64,000 nucleotides of DNA from Aquimarina megaterium XH134 (GTDB taxonomy: Bacteria > Bacteroidota > Bacteroidia > Flavobacteriales > Flavobacteriaceae), in the NCBI RefSeq assembly GCF_000520975.1, contig NZ_JACB01000010.1, positions 1-64,000 of the forward strand, in the 5' to 3' direction. The translations under genes and the position numbers were made by a program. The notes beneath the pieces were generated by a model. That model was not told the DNA's origin. It saw nothing but the letters and a program-made list of their open reading frames with translations, and searched no databases. Of this stretch, positions 26,781 through 34,913 are shown piece after piece; the stretch's first letter is position 1, and every line of letters starts with the position of its first letter.

Positions 26781-27821
26781 CTAGCGTGGTATTTCTACAG
26801 ATTGCAGGATCATTTCTATAACATTTTCTGTCGTCATTCCTTCCATTTCACGTTCTGGTGATAAAATCAAACGATGACGTAACACAGGGAAAAGAGATTT
26901 TTTTATATCCTCTGGGGTAACAAAATCTCTCCCGTTAATTGCAGCAAAAGCTTTTGAGGCATTCATAACAGCAATTGATGCCCGTGGAGAACCTCCTAAA
27001 TATAAATGTGGATGAGTTCTGGTTTTGGTGACAATCTCGGCAATATATCCCAGGATTTTCTCTTCGATGATTACATCTTGTGTTTTTGCTTTAAATTCTA
27101 GTAATTGCTTTGGAGTAATTACCGGGTCAACCATCTCTAAAGGTTTTGCTGTTTTTCTCTCATGATGGGTTTTTAAGATATTTACTTCATCTTCAAAAGT
27201 AGGGTAATCTACCTTTATTTTAAATAAAAACCGATCTAATTGTGCTTCTGGCAAGGCATAAGTTCCTTCTTGTTCTACGGGATTTTGGGTTGCTAATACC
27301 ATAAAAGGAGGATCCATAGGGTATCGAATACCATCTATAGTTACTTGTCTTTCTTCCATTACTTCAAACAAAGCTGCCTGAGTTTTGGCGGGAGCACGAT
27401 TAATTTCATCAATAAGAACCATATTAGAAAAAATAGGCCCTTTTTTAAATTCAAAGTCACTTGTTTTCATATTAAGTACAGAAGTTCCTAATACATCACT
27501 TGGCATAAGATCTGGAGTGAATTGAATTCGATTAAAATCAGTCTTTAGTGTTTTTGCAAATAATTTGGCAGTTACCGTTTTTGCAATCCCAGGTACTCCT
27601 TCGATTAAAACATGACCATTAGATAACAGGGATACAATTAATAACTCGATAAAATCCTGCTGCCCCACAATTACCTTTGCCAATTCTGCCTTTAGTTTTT
27701 CTACAGATTGTTGTAGTTCACTAAGATCTATCCTGTTCTGAAAACTTAGGTTTTGCTCTTGAGAGGCTGCCTCAGAAGCTTGCTCCGGGTTTGTGTTATT
27801 TTTAATTTCTTCGTTTTCCAT
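26781..27821 (-). CDS. MoxR-family AAA+ ATPase
   Basis: A 346-residue ATPase. Walker A is GVPGIAKT at 75-82 and Walker B is VLIDEINR at 135-142. The sensor region reads VLATQNPVEQEGTYALPEAQ and the lid has GGSPRASIAVMNASKA. The first 30 residues are an acidic, Gln-rich extension. MoxR proteins are chaperone-like ATPases for vWA-domain or metalloprotein complexes. It lies between the DUF4350 gene (30 bp upstream) and DUF58 (2 bp downstream) in one operon. Confidence 0.95.
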   Translation of the reverse strand: MENEEIKNNTNPEQASEAASQEQNLSFQNRIDLSELQQSVEKLKAELAKVIVGQQDFIELLIVSLLSNGHVLIEGVPGIAKTVTAKLFAKTLKTDFNRIQFTPDLMPSDVLGTSVLNMKTSDFEFKKGPIFSNMVLIDEINRAPAKTQAALFEVMEERQVTIDGIRYPMDPPFMVLATQNPVEQEGTYALPEAQLDRFLFKIKVDYPTFEDEVNILKTHHERKTAKPLEMVDPVITPKQLLEFKAKTQDVIIEEKILGYIAEIVTKTRTHPHLYLGGSPRASIAVMNASKAFAAINGRDFVTPEDIKKSLFPVLRHRLILSPEREMEGMTTENVIEMILQSVEIPR

Positions 27822-27851
27822 TTATGATTCGTTTAAATGATATATCGTTTT

Positions 27852-29063
27852 TTAAGATCGGCTTTTGAATATGCTTATTAACTCATAAAGCTTTAATAAA
27901 TCTTCTTTTTCGATTTTTACTTTTTTATTTAGTTCATCAAAATATTTAAATAATATTTTGGTATCCTCTATGCTATTATTACTTCTGGCAGCAATATCGA
28001 TTATTGTTTTTTCATTGAGTTCATTTGTCGGAATTCTAAGCACGTTACGTACATAATCCAAAAATAGGAGGTTTTGCTTCGTAGCAATTTCTTTATGCTT
28101 CCCTTTTTCAAAATACATTCCGCTAATCGTCTTTGTAAAAGATAAAGTCTGATTTTTTAAAGGTTCTATAATCGGAATACTACGTTGTTTTCGTTTTCCT
28201 TCAAAAATTACAAAAAGTACTACTCCAATAAGCACAAAGTAGTATGCCCATTTGAGGTAGCGATTATTTAAAAGCAAGAAAAGTGGAGAGGTATAAAATG
28301 TTTTTCCTGATTTATAATAATTATCCCATAGTATTTTTTGATTGGGATTTATATATGCCAAAAGGTTTTGAGTATATTGATAATTCTTGTCTGTTAGCAT
28401 AAAATAATTCCCAAAGGCCTCGGGAAAAGTATGTAATAGAATTTTCCCTTTACCAAAAGATTGTTGTATATAGTTTACTTTTGGGTCTTTGACCTTTAAT
28501 GTATCATTATATAATTGTGTAACTCCTAAAATAGTAGCATTTATCGTATCTAATTCATTAAAATATGGATTATAAATATCTTGATCATACAAAAAGGGAG
28601 ACTGCGTTTTAAGCTCTTTATTAACCAATTCAATAAGAGGTTTAGTAGATATGTTATCTATAGATATAAGATTATCTGTCTCAATATTAAGAGTGTCTAA
28701 TAATCGATTTTCTATAGTTTTTGCCGATACAAATAATGTGTTCCCGTTTTCAACCCATTTTAATAGGGTATTTAGCTCATTTTTATCAAAGTTGATCGAT
28801 CCATTAATAAAAAAGTAAGTTCCGGATATAGAATCATTATCGTTAAGAAACTCGTAAGGAGGTTGGTTTATATCTTGTAATCCTTGGGTATCAAAAGATT
28901 CCTTTATTAAATTATAAGATACAAAGGAGCCCAAAGGAATTTTATCTGTCTTTGCATAACTGGGATACCAGTTTACAGGTTCGGGTTCACTAGCTTCAAT
29001 ATAGGTGAGTATACCAATAGCTGCTATAATGATGATGATTAATATTTTAGAGCTTTTGGTCAT
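27852..29063 (-). CDS. DUF4350 membrane protein
   Basis: About 403 residues. Helix one is at about 8-24, and the long extracytoplasmic part carries a GATase-like DUF4350 fold (DSISGTYFFINGSINFDKNE, GKGKILLHTFPEAFGNYF). A second helix lies near residues 268-285, followed by a cytoplasmic tail. The ATG at 29063 is preceded by an adjacent GTG (29066) that could also start translation. The gene is typically found in MoxR/DUF58 operons of Bacteroidota, as here, and starts 4 bp after the DUF4129 stop. Its function is not known. Confidence 0.85.
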   Translation of the reverse strand: MTKSSKILIIIIIAAIGILTYIEASEPEPVNWYPSYAKTDKIPLGSFVSYNLIKESFDTQGLQDINQPPYEFLNDNDSISGTYFFINGSINFDKNELNTLLKWVENGNTLFVSAKTIENRLLDTLNIETDNLISIDNISTKPLIELVNKELKTQSPFLYDQDIYNPYFNELDTINATILGVTQLYNDTLKVKDPKVNYIQQSFGKGKILLHTFPEAFGNYFMLTDKNYQYTQNLLAYINPNQKILWDNYYKSGKTFYTSPLFLLLNNRYLKWAYYFVLIGVVLFVIFEGKRKQRSIPIIEPLKNQTLSFTKTISGMYFEKGKHKEIATKQNLLFLDYVRNVLRIPTNELNEKTIIDIAARSNNSIEDTKILFKYFDELNKKVKIEKEDLLKLYELISIFKSRS

Positions 29064-29067
29064 CACA

Positions 29068-29817
29068 TTAACGTTGGATAAGATGGGTTATTGAAGTAAA
29101 CTCTTTTTCAGCTTTCAGGTATAATTTTTCATTAACCTCAAAGCTACCGTACCAGATAAAATCATATAATTTGGTGATGGATTTAAATTGACGTTGTACC
29201 GAGTCGTCTGCTAACTCCTTGATATAATCAGTATTAGTTTTTTGAGCTTCCCATTGAATTAATTCTACATCGGATAACTTTTTTAGTACAAATAGATAAT
29301 AATATCGAATTGCCAATCTATAATTTTTATGCTGCAAAGCCTGATCAATCAATTGTTGAATATCTTGATTTTGAATAATATCTTCATCTTCTGTTAGTTC
29401 TATCTGCGGGGCAAGTTGTTTTTCAAGAAGCATATCCGATGGATTCACTTTCATAAACAACCAACCTAATAAAAATAATACACCTATAATCAAAAGATAG
29501 GGGAGTAGTCTAAAAACTATAGCCCAGAATCCGGTTACTTTTTCTGTACCAAATAGCCACGAGATAAATCGATTCCAGAGTTGAGTCACCCAGTTCTTAA
29601 ACTGCGTCCACCAATTATCAGGTTCTTGATATTCGGTATAATCAAAATCATCTTGTGTTTTAAACTCCTCTATTTTTTGATGATCAAACTGTGGTGCTTT
29701 TTGCTGAGAGTCGAGATCATAAACTAACTCCTGGGGATTAGATATTGCAGTACTATCCTGAACTCTTGCTGATAAAAAGAGTGGTAGAAAAAATAAGACG
29801 TAGTAAAGAATTTTCAA
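29068..29817 (-). CDS. DUF4129 membrane protein
   Basis: A 249-residue protein with an N-terminal signal or anchor, an extracytoplasmic Trp-rich linker (NWWTQFKNWVTQLWNRFISW), a central membrane helix near 108-125 and a cytoplasmic DUF4129 domain (YRLAIRYYYLFVLKKLSDVE, DFIWYGSFEVNEKLY). The start is the TTG at 29815-29817, one base after the stop of the preceding gene, because the frame has no upstream ATG before a stop. This is the second TTG start in the operon. It is part of the MoxR/DUF58 cluster. Confidence 0.82.
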   Translation of the reverse strand: MKILYYVLFFLPLFLSARVQDSTAISNPQELVYDLDSQQKAPQFDHQKIEEFKTQDDFDYTEYQEPDNWWTQFKNWVTQLWNRFISWLFGTEKVTGFWAIVFRLLPYLLIIGVLFLLGWLFMKVNPSDMLLEKQLAPQIELTEDEDIIQNQDIQQLIDQALQHKNYRLAIRYYYLFVLKKLSDVELIQWEAQKTNTDYIKELADDSVQRQFKSITKLYDFIWYGSFEVNEKLYLKAEKEFTSITHLIQR

Positions 29818-29818
29818 T

Positions 29819-30691
29819 TTATTCTGATTTACCTAAAGAATCAATTTGTTCTAATGCGCCTGTAGCGTGTTTTCTTTCATTCAAATTATAATATATAAAT
29901 GCAGTAGAAATTGCGGTGATAATATATAGTATATATTGAGCTGCTGATGATAAGGTGTTTAAGGCGATAAAAACCCAATCAAACATAGTAGATGGATCAG
30001 CCAAAGATCCTTCTGAAGCAGCAGTAAATGTTTTTGTAAAGGTATAGATTAATGCTGGAATAGAAAATACAAAGCCTATTACTCCTATAAGGATAGCAAT
30101 AATGAAAAGTGTGGCAAAGGTAATCCACCATTCGTTTTTTACGAGAAGGAAACTATCATTGATCGCATCAGAAATACTAGTACCCCGAAATACCAGAATT
30201 GAAAAAACCAAGCTCATAGGGACATATAAATAAATACCAGGAATAGCACAAAGCATAAAACCAAAAAAGGTAATCAATCCCGAAAGAATTCCTAATCCGA
30301 TAATATTTCCAAAATCTTTTTTTACTCCATGTAATATAACTTCAAGATCGACATTACCTTTGTTGTCTATATAATTTTTAATATAGTGTAAAACGGTACC
30401 AAAAAGTAATGCATAAAATACGAGTAACGTTGCCAACATTGCAAAAAGAGCAATAATAAGGGTTCCCGAATTATACATTCCACCATTTCTAATACTCACC
30501 GGATCAAAAATATTGGCAGAAGAATGCGTGTAATATGCAGAAGCAAGTAAGAGCAATATAAAGGGGATTCCCGAAGTTTTTAACAAAACAGATAGCAATG
30601 ATTTACCATTTTGTCGTATAAAAGCAAAAGTATCTGTTAGGATATCTCCTAATTCTCTTTTTTTCTTAAATTCTATGTAGTTATTATTCAT
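29819..30691 (-). CDS. Multi-pass membrane protein of the MoxR cluster
   Basis: A 290-residue protein with about six membrane helices. An N-terminal cytoplasmic stretch (YIEFKKKRELGDILTDTFAF) resembles the start of glycerophosphodiester phosphodiesterase-type membrane-domain proteins. A conserved-looking GIYLYVPMSLVFSILVF lies near residues 150-166. There are no catalytic motifs. Its stop overlaps the DUF4129 junction and its start overlaps the end of the SpoIIM-like gene by 8 bp, so it is an integral part of the operon. Confidence 0.75.
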   Translation of the reverse strand: MNNNYIEFKKKRELGDILTDTFAFIRQNGKSLLSVLLKTSGIPFILLLLASAYYTHSSANIFDPVSIRNGGMYNSGTLIIALFAMLATLLVFYALLFGTVLHYIKNYIDNKGNVDLEVILHGVKKDFGNIIGLGILSGLITFFGFMLCAIPGIYLYVPMSLVFSILVFRGTSISDAINDSFLLVKNEWWITFATLFIIAILIGVIGFVFSIPALIYTFTKTFTAASEGSLADPSTMFDWVFIALNTLSSAAQYILYIITAISTAFIYYNLNERKHATGALEQIDSLGKSE

Positions 30692-31646
30692 TTTTTAGTC
30701 TGTTATAAAGTTGTCTGGGGTAAATTACATAATAAAACAAGATTAGGGCTAACGACCCAGATATGATTAAAATAGCCAGCCAATCGGGCATTTCTGTATG
30801 TCTGGTGACAAAGCCTTCTAAAAACCCTGCTAATATAAAAAAGGGAACTGTGCTAATCACAATTTTTAACCCTGCTTTAATTCCTTTAACAAAAGAAGTA
30901 AGTCGAGTATACGTTTTTGGAAATAAAATAGAGTTTCCTACAACCAGACCTGCACATCCTGCAATAATAATCACAGAAATTTCAATCGTACCATGAATCC
31001 ATATTGTGCGGGCACTCTCCCAAAGCAATCCTTTCTCGTAGAAAAAATACTGAAAAGAACCTAGCATTATAAAATTTTGCATCAGCATATATATAGTTCC
31101 TATCCCGAATAGTACTCCTAGAATAAAGCAATTAAGTGCTACTTTGATATTGTTAAGGGTTATCCCCAAAAACATATTGGTTTCTCCCATTTGTTTGTAT
31201 ACTGCCATGGGATCTTCGTTAGCAATATTCTCTAAGGTCATATTTACATAAGCATCACCTAAGATTGATCTTACAAAAGCTCCGTCTGTAGCAGAAGAAT
31301 ATGCTCCTATGGCCGTAAATAAAACAGAAATTAGAAATGCAATGAGTAAGTGTTTTTGATATTGATAGAATTCTAAAGGAAATTCTTTAACCCAAAAAGA
31401 ATACAACCGATTTTTTTTCTCTTTTTTTGTTTTATAGATTTTTTGGTGAGCACTAGATGCTAAACCATTTAAATAATTAAGAGTTTGACTATTTGGATAA
31501 AATGTCTGAGCATAACTAAGGTGATCAGTTATCTCTATATATAAATTAGAAAGCTCATCTGGAGTTATTTGAGCATTATTAACCAGAACACTTTCAAATT
31601 TTAACCATTTATCTTTATTTTGCCTCACAAAAGCCGCCTCACGCAT
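30684..31646 (-). CDS. SpoIIM-family (stage II sporulation M-like) membrane protein
   Basis: A 320-residue protein. The cytoplasmic N-terminal helical part (residues 1-100) begins MREAAFVRQNKDKWLKFES. About five membrane helices follow with SpoIIM-family features (NNIKVALNCFILGVLFGIGT, WIHGTIEISVIIIAGCAGL, then PFFILAGFLEGFVTRH). The organism does not sporulate; in Bacteroidota this family is a partner of RDD proteins and MoxR operons. It is the first gene of the minus-strand operon, 36 bp from the divergent RDD gene. Confidence 0.9.
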   Translation of the reverse strand: MREAAFVRQNKDKWLKFESVLVNNAQITPDELSNLYIEITDHLSYAQTFYPNSQTLNYLNGLASSAHQKIYKTKKEKKNRLYSFWVKEFPLEFYQYQKHLLIAFLISVLFTAIGAYSSATDGAFVRSILGDAYVNMTLENIANEDPMAVYKQMGETNMFLGITLNNIKVALNCFILGVLFGIGTIYMLMQNFIMLGSFQYFFYEKGLLWESARTIWIHGTIEISVIIIAGCAGLVVGNSILFPKTYTRLTSFVKGIKAGLKIVISTVPFFILAGFLEGFVTRHTEMPDWLAILIISGSLALILFYYVIYPRQLYNRLKNE

Positions 31647-31682
31647 GTATCGAAGATTAAGAGGCTCAAAGAAACATAATTA

Positions 31683-32399
31683 ATGGATAATTTTCAAATA
31701 GAAACTGCTCAAAATGTTAGTATACAGCAAAATGCTGCCGGAATTGGAGAGCGTATTCTAGCGTATCTTATTGATCTTTTGATTATCATAACATATTTTA
31801 TCATTGCTATATTTATGATTGGAGCATTAAGCCTTGATTATGGAGATGAATGGGCTTTTTGGTTAATTTTAAGTTTACCTCCGTTCTTATATTTTATACT
31901 ATGGGAAACATTTTGGGATGGTAAAACTCCGGGTAAAGCAACGATGAAAATAAAAGTGGCCCGTATGGATGGGGCAAGACCTGCTTTTTCGAATTACCTG
32001 GTGCGATGGTTACTTCGTTTATTAGATATTACTTTGGCATTTGGTGGTGTTGCCGTTGTCTCTATTTTATTAAATGGTAAAGGACAACGCCTGGGAGATA
32101 TGGCAGCAGGTACTACTGTGATTAGTGAGCGGCAACGTGTACGATTTAACCAAACCATATTAGTCGATATCCCAGAAGACTATGTGGCCATGTATCCCCA
32201 GGTTACTGTTTTTAGTGATGCAGAGATGCGTAAAATAAAAACTATTTATACAGAGGCAAGACGAGATGCAGATCATAATATCATTCTCGAACTTTCTAAA
32301 AAAGTAAGTGCTTTGATGGATGTTACTCCACAAGAAAAACCATTACAATTCGTAGATCGCGTAATTGCCGATTATAATTATTATACACAGAAGTTGTAA
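31683..32399 (+). CDS. RDD-family membrane protein
   Basis: A 238-residue protein with the RDD signature: R24 in GERILAYLIDLLI, D31 in the first helix and a later D in the third helix (RLLDITLAFG), with the GKTPGKATMKIKV loop between helices. The C-terminal 90 residues are soluble (ETARRDADHNIILELSKK-like). It is divergent from the SpoIIM-type gene with a 36-bp gap, so the promoters must overlap. Such RDD-SpoIIM pairs are common and suggest a joint membrane complex. Confidence 0.9.
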   Translation: MDNFQIETAQNVSIQQNAAGIGERILAYLIDLLIIITYFIIAIFMIGALSLDYGDEWAFWLILSLPPFLYFILWETFWDGKTPGKATMKIKVARMDGARPAFSNYLVRWLLRLLDITLAFGGVAVVSILLNGKGQRLGDMAAGTTVISERQRVRFNQTILVDIPEDYVAMYPQVTVFSDAEMRKIKTIYTEARRDADHNIILELSKKVSALMDVTPQEKPLQFVDRVIADYNYYTQKL

Positions 32400-32536
32400 T
32401 TTTTAGATAGCCTAATTAATGAAACTCTTAGAGCATATTGAGCTAGTTGTTTATCCCTTCAGCTTTCATAAAAATGCTTTCTTTTTCTAAGTACCTTTTT
32501 TTGTCTTGAATTACCCATAAGGATGTAATAAAAATA

Positions 32537-32577
32537 GAAGTTAAGATTTATAAATTGATAAGTTAAGATTTATAAAT
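32537..32577. promoter_or_regulatory. Direct repeat resembling a LytTR operator, upstream of the peptide gene
   Basis: The 18-mer AAGTTAAGATTTATAAAT occurs twice (32538-32555 and 32560-32577), 22 bp apart. The 9-mer TAAGTTAAG (32559-32567) fits the published LytTR half-site consensus [TA][AC][CA]GTTN[AG][TG] at every position, and GAAGTTAAG (32537-32545) fits at eight. The 13-bp spacing between them is also that of LytTR operators. The site is about 160 bp before the double-glycine peptide gene at 32733. Binding by a LytTR regulator, such as the one at 38808, is a hypothesis. Confidence 0.5.
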
Positions 32578-32654
32578 GCTTAGTACCACACCTTTCAATA
32601 CAGTATACTGTTACCGTATCTTTATAACACACAACATGTTATGATGTTGTAAAA

Positions 32655-32670
32655 TATTTTCGCGAAAATA
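32655..32670. repeat. Perfect 16-bp palindrome upstream of the peptide gene
   Basis: TATTTTCGCGAAAATA is its own reverse complement, 63 bp before the peptide start. A looser inverted pair, CAACAT/ATGTTG, lies just before it (about 32632-32649), and AGTCG/CGACT follows. It could be an operator or part of a structured leader. No regulator can be named. The rest of the 32400-32732 gap holds only the direct repeat at 32537. Confidence 0.5.
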
Positions 32671-32732
32671 GTCGTAAAAGTTGTAAGCGACTTTAAAAAA
32701 CAACCAACAAATTAATTCTTAAAACAATAATC

Positions 32733-32924
32733 ATGTTAAAATCTATTTTAAAAATTAATGGCGTTAAATCATTAACCAGAAGTAACCTAAAACGTGTATC
32801 AGGAGGAAAAATGAGAGGAACAGATTGTAGTGTAGTATTTGCTGCATGTGATGAACAACACCCGACAAATGATAATAAATTTGAAAAGTGTCTGAATTAC
32901 AGTGGTTGTGGTCCTGCTTTCTAA
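32733..32924 (+). CDS. Double-glycine leader peptide 1, four cysteines
   Basis: A 63-residue precursor. The leader (residues 1-25, hydrophobic LKSILKINGV and ending LKRVSGG) has the shape cut by peptidase-containing ABC transporters. The 38-residue core has cysteines at 32, 39, 53 and 59. It is followed about 50 bp later by a strong terminator, so it is transcribed alone. Bacteriocin-like or signalling peptides of this type are frequent in Flavobacteriaceae and largely uncharacterised. No modification enzyme is encoded nearby, so simple disulfides are the likeliest modification. Confidence 0.75.
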   Translation: MLKSILKINGVKSLTRSNLKRVSGGKMRGTDCSVVFAACDEQHPTNDNKFEKCLNYSGCGPAF

Positions 32925-32976
32925 GATGATAATACCAACGGTAATCATCATAAAAGAAGTATTTAAAACTTACTTT

Positions 32977-33001
32977 AAAAAGCCCTTTCACAGGGCTTTT
33001 T
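32977..33001 (+). terminator. Terminator of peptide gene 1
   Basis: AAAAAGCCCT and AGGGCTTTTT form a 10-bp stem around TTCAC, followed by a long T-rich run. Confidence 0.85.
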
Positions 33002-33167
33002 CTTTTTTAATAAACAGGAATAAACTTAGGTCTAGCTAGATACTGCAAAACCAATTTCTCCTTTGTTTTATTCCTTCTCTTCAGTTTTTATCAAAATAGT
33101 TTCTTTTTTAGGGTAACAATTTTTTTTCTTGTTGATATGATGGTATAAATCATAAAACTTTTATAAC

Positions 33168-33329
33168 ATGAAAAAAATGAATTTTAAAAAATTAGAATTA
33201 AACAAAAAGACTATTGCACAGGTAAAAGGCGGGTTGGCACACCCTATGGGACCGTATAAGGAACGTGTAAAGTGGGCCGTGGGAACACATAACACATGTC
33301 AATGCGAGACTATTGCTGCACCGTGCTAA
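33168..33329 (+). CDS. Double-glycine leader peptide 2, lanthipeptide-like
   Basis: A 53-residue precursor beginning MKKMNFKKLELNKKTIAQVK, with a GG at 21-22. The core ends THNTCQCETIAAPC, with cysteines at 44, 46 and 53 next to threonines. The LNKKTIAxV leader and the Thr/Cys tail resemble class I lanthipeptide precursors of Bacteroidota. No LanB/LanC dehydratase or cyclase is in the window, so modification would depend on enzymes elsewhere, or the resemblance is superficial. It has its own terminator 7 bp after the stop. Confidence 0.72.
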   Translation: MKKMNFKKLELNKKTIAQVKGGLAHPMGPYKERVKWAVGTHNTCQCETIAAPC

Positions 33330-33335
33330 ATTTTT

Positions 33336-33359
33336 AAAAGCGGACTTAGGTCCGCTTTT
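33336..33359 (+). terminator. Terminator of peptide gene 2
   Basis: AAAAGCGGAC and GTCCGCTTTT flank a TTAG loop and are followed by a T-rich run, 7 bp after the stop codon. Confidence 0.9.
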
Positions 33360-33382
33360 TTCTTTTTCTTGTTTGGGATTTT

Positions 33383-33466
33383 ACTCGATAATCGAGATTT
33401 AAATGCTCCGAGGCTTGCCTCGAAATCTAAATCATTTTTCAATCCAATGCCTCATGGGCTTACCCT
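33383..33466. repeat. Cluster of short palindromes between convergent genes
   Basis: The segment holds TCGATAATCGA (about 33384-33394), CGAGG-CTTG-CCTCG (about 33410-33423) and a bulged CCTCATGGG/CCCTGAGG pair (about 33451-33472). It lies between the peptide 2 terminator and the end of the convergent cyclophilin gene, where it may serve as the terminator of the latter. GC content is higher than in the surroundings. Confidence 0.45.
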
Positions 33467-33474
33467 GAGGTAGT

Positions 33475-34233
33475 TTACTTAATCACTTCTGCTTTTATAA
33501 AAATATTTTCTTTTGGCCATTCGCTGCCATCTGTAGGAACATTAGAGATTTTATCGGCCACATCCATTCCTTTTACAACTTTTCCAAAAATCGTATGCTC
33601 TCCATCTAGATGAAAAGCTCCATTTTTGGCAATTACAATAAAGAATTCGAATGGAGTGGAGCGATTTGATGGATTATCTACCCATTGTTTGGATAAAGCA
33701 ACAGTTCCTCTGGTGTGTCTTAAACCTTTTACAGGTTCCTGCGGAATGGTATAGTCTCCAATTTCATGGCGTTTGTTTGCCATTTGTTGGCGATCACTAT
33801 TACCTCCCTGGATCACAAAACCTTTGGCGACACGATAGAAAAAAGTTTCATCAAAATATTTCTGTTTTACCAGGTAAATAAAATTTGCTCTGTGTATAGG
33901 TGTCTTTTTGTATAATTTGATATGAATATCACCGTGTATAGTTTTTATATTAACTAATGTTTCTGGATTTTCTTTACCATAATTAGTCAGGAATTCCTCT
34001 AAATTATCATTAGTGAGTCTAAATGGCTCTTCTTCAGTATCTTTATTTTCGTTATCCGATTTTTTTTCATTCTGCGCTGCTGTGGTATCTTCTTTTCCCT
34101 TTTTGTCATTTACAGAAATTGAATCTGTATTTGTTTTTACATCCTGTTTATTTTTCTTAGAATGTGTATCTTCACAACTAGAGAATATGAAAATAGATAC
34201 GCAAAAGCATAAAATTGATTTGGTAAATGACAT
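33475..34233 (-). CDS. Cyclophilin-type peptidylprolyl isomerase lipoprotein
   Basis: About 252 residues with lipobox FSSC, then a 60-residue charged linker (KKNKQDVKTNTDSISVND) that lifts the enzyme from the membrane. A cyclophilin domain follows with TPIHRANFIYLVKQKYFDET, FYRVAKGFVIQGGN and HTIFGKVVKGMDVADKIS. It catalyses cis-trans isomerisation of prolyl bonds during folding of envelope proteins. The ATG at 34233 is preferred, but one at 34242 (three more codons) is possible. Either way, its first codons overlap the divergent NUDIX gene. Confidence 0.92.
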   Translation of the reverse strand: MSFTKSILCFCVSIFIFSSCEDTHSKKNKQDVKTNTDSISVNDKKGKEDTTAAQNEKKSDNENKDTEEEPFRLTNDNLEEFLTNYGKENPETLVNIKTIHGDIHIKLYKKTPIHRANFIYLVKQKYFDETFFYRVAKGFVIQGGNSDRQQMANKRHEIGDYTIPQEPVKGLRHTRGTVALSKQWVDNPSNRSTPFEFFIVIAKNGAFHLDGEHTIFGKVVKGMDVADKISNVPTDGSEWPKENIFIKAEVIK

Positions 34234-34871
34234 TTGAAACATTTAAGAATTTAATCCCAAAAATAGAAAAAATGTCAGTACCGGGAGAATCTTCCCATTT
34301 TATTATGGCTCCAGAAGCTCGTATGAAAGCATTGAATCATCTTAAAATTGAAGAGAGAAGCCCTAGAAATGCAGCAGTGATGATGTTTTTTTACCCAAAG
34401 AATACCATAACTCATCTTGTACTGATTTTACGACCCGAATACGAAGGAGTACATTCGGGGCAGATTGCATTGCCGGGAGGAAAAGTAGAGATGTATGATG
34501 TAAACTATACAGAGACAGCACTACGAGAAACTCATGAAGAAGTAGGAGTAAAGCCTAATACTGTTACTATTATTAAATCCCTAACAAAAGTATATATCCC
34601 TCCTTCTAATTTTTGGGTACATCCGTTTTTAGGTTTTTCTGACAGAAGACCCAATTTTATCCGCCAGAAAGAAGAAGTTGCAAAAGTTATTGAGGTTCCG
34701 TTAACAGAACTTCTTAATGAAGATAATGTTGTTTTTAAAAAATTAACTACTTCTTATGCAAAGAATATAGAGGTACCTTCCTTTGAACTAAACGGTTACG
34801 TAGTCTGGGGGGCAACTGCAATGATGTTAAGTGAGCTTAAAATGCTTTTAAAGACGTCAATAGCATTATGA
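34227..34871 (+). CDS. NUDIX hydrolase, CoA pyrophosphatase-like
   Basis: A 214-residue enzyme. The Nudix motif is in GGKVEMYDVNYTETALRE and continues THEEVGV, near residues 86-110. The MAPEARMK and ILRPEYEGVHSGQIALPGG segments are those of the CoA pyrophosphatase (NudL/YeaB) subgroup, which hydrolyses coenzyme A derivatives. The start at 34227 is kept because relatives begin with a similar F-x-x-F-x-x-x-x-P-K-I-E segment. The start codon region overlaps that of the divergent cyclophilin gene by at least 7 bp. Confidence 0.88.
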   Translation: MTFETFKNLIPKIEKMSVPGESSHFIMAPEARMKALNHLKIEERSPRNAAVMMFFYPKNTITHLVLILRPEYEGVHSGQIALPGGKVEMYDVNYTETALRETHEEVGVKPNTVTIIKSLTKVYIPPSNFWVHPFLGFSDRRPNFIRQKEEVAKVIEVPLTELLNEDNVVFKKLTTSYAKNIEVPSFELNGYVVWGATAMMLSELKMLLKTSIAL

Positions 34872-34913
34872 TTTTGTATATTTGGCATTCCTAATACAAC
34901 CGGTTTTCTACAT

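Noticed and set aside
32764-32991. 75-codon minus-strand frame over peptide gene 1
   Set aside because: It is antisense to the leader-peptide gene and its terminator, and has no leader or family pattern.
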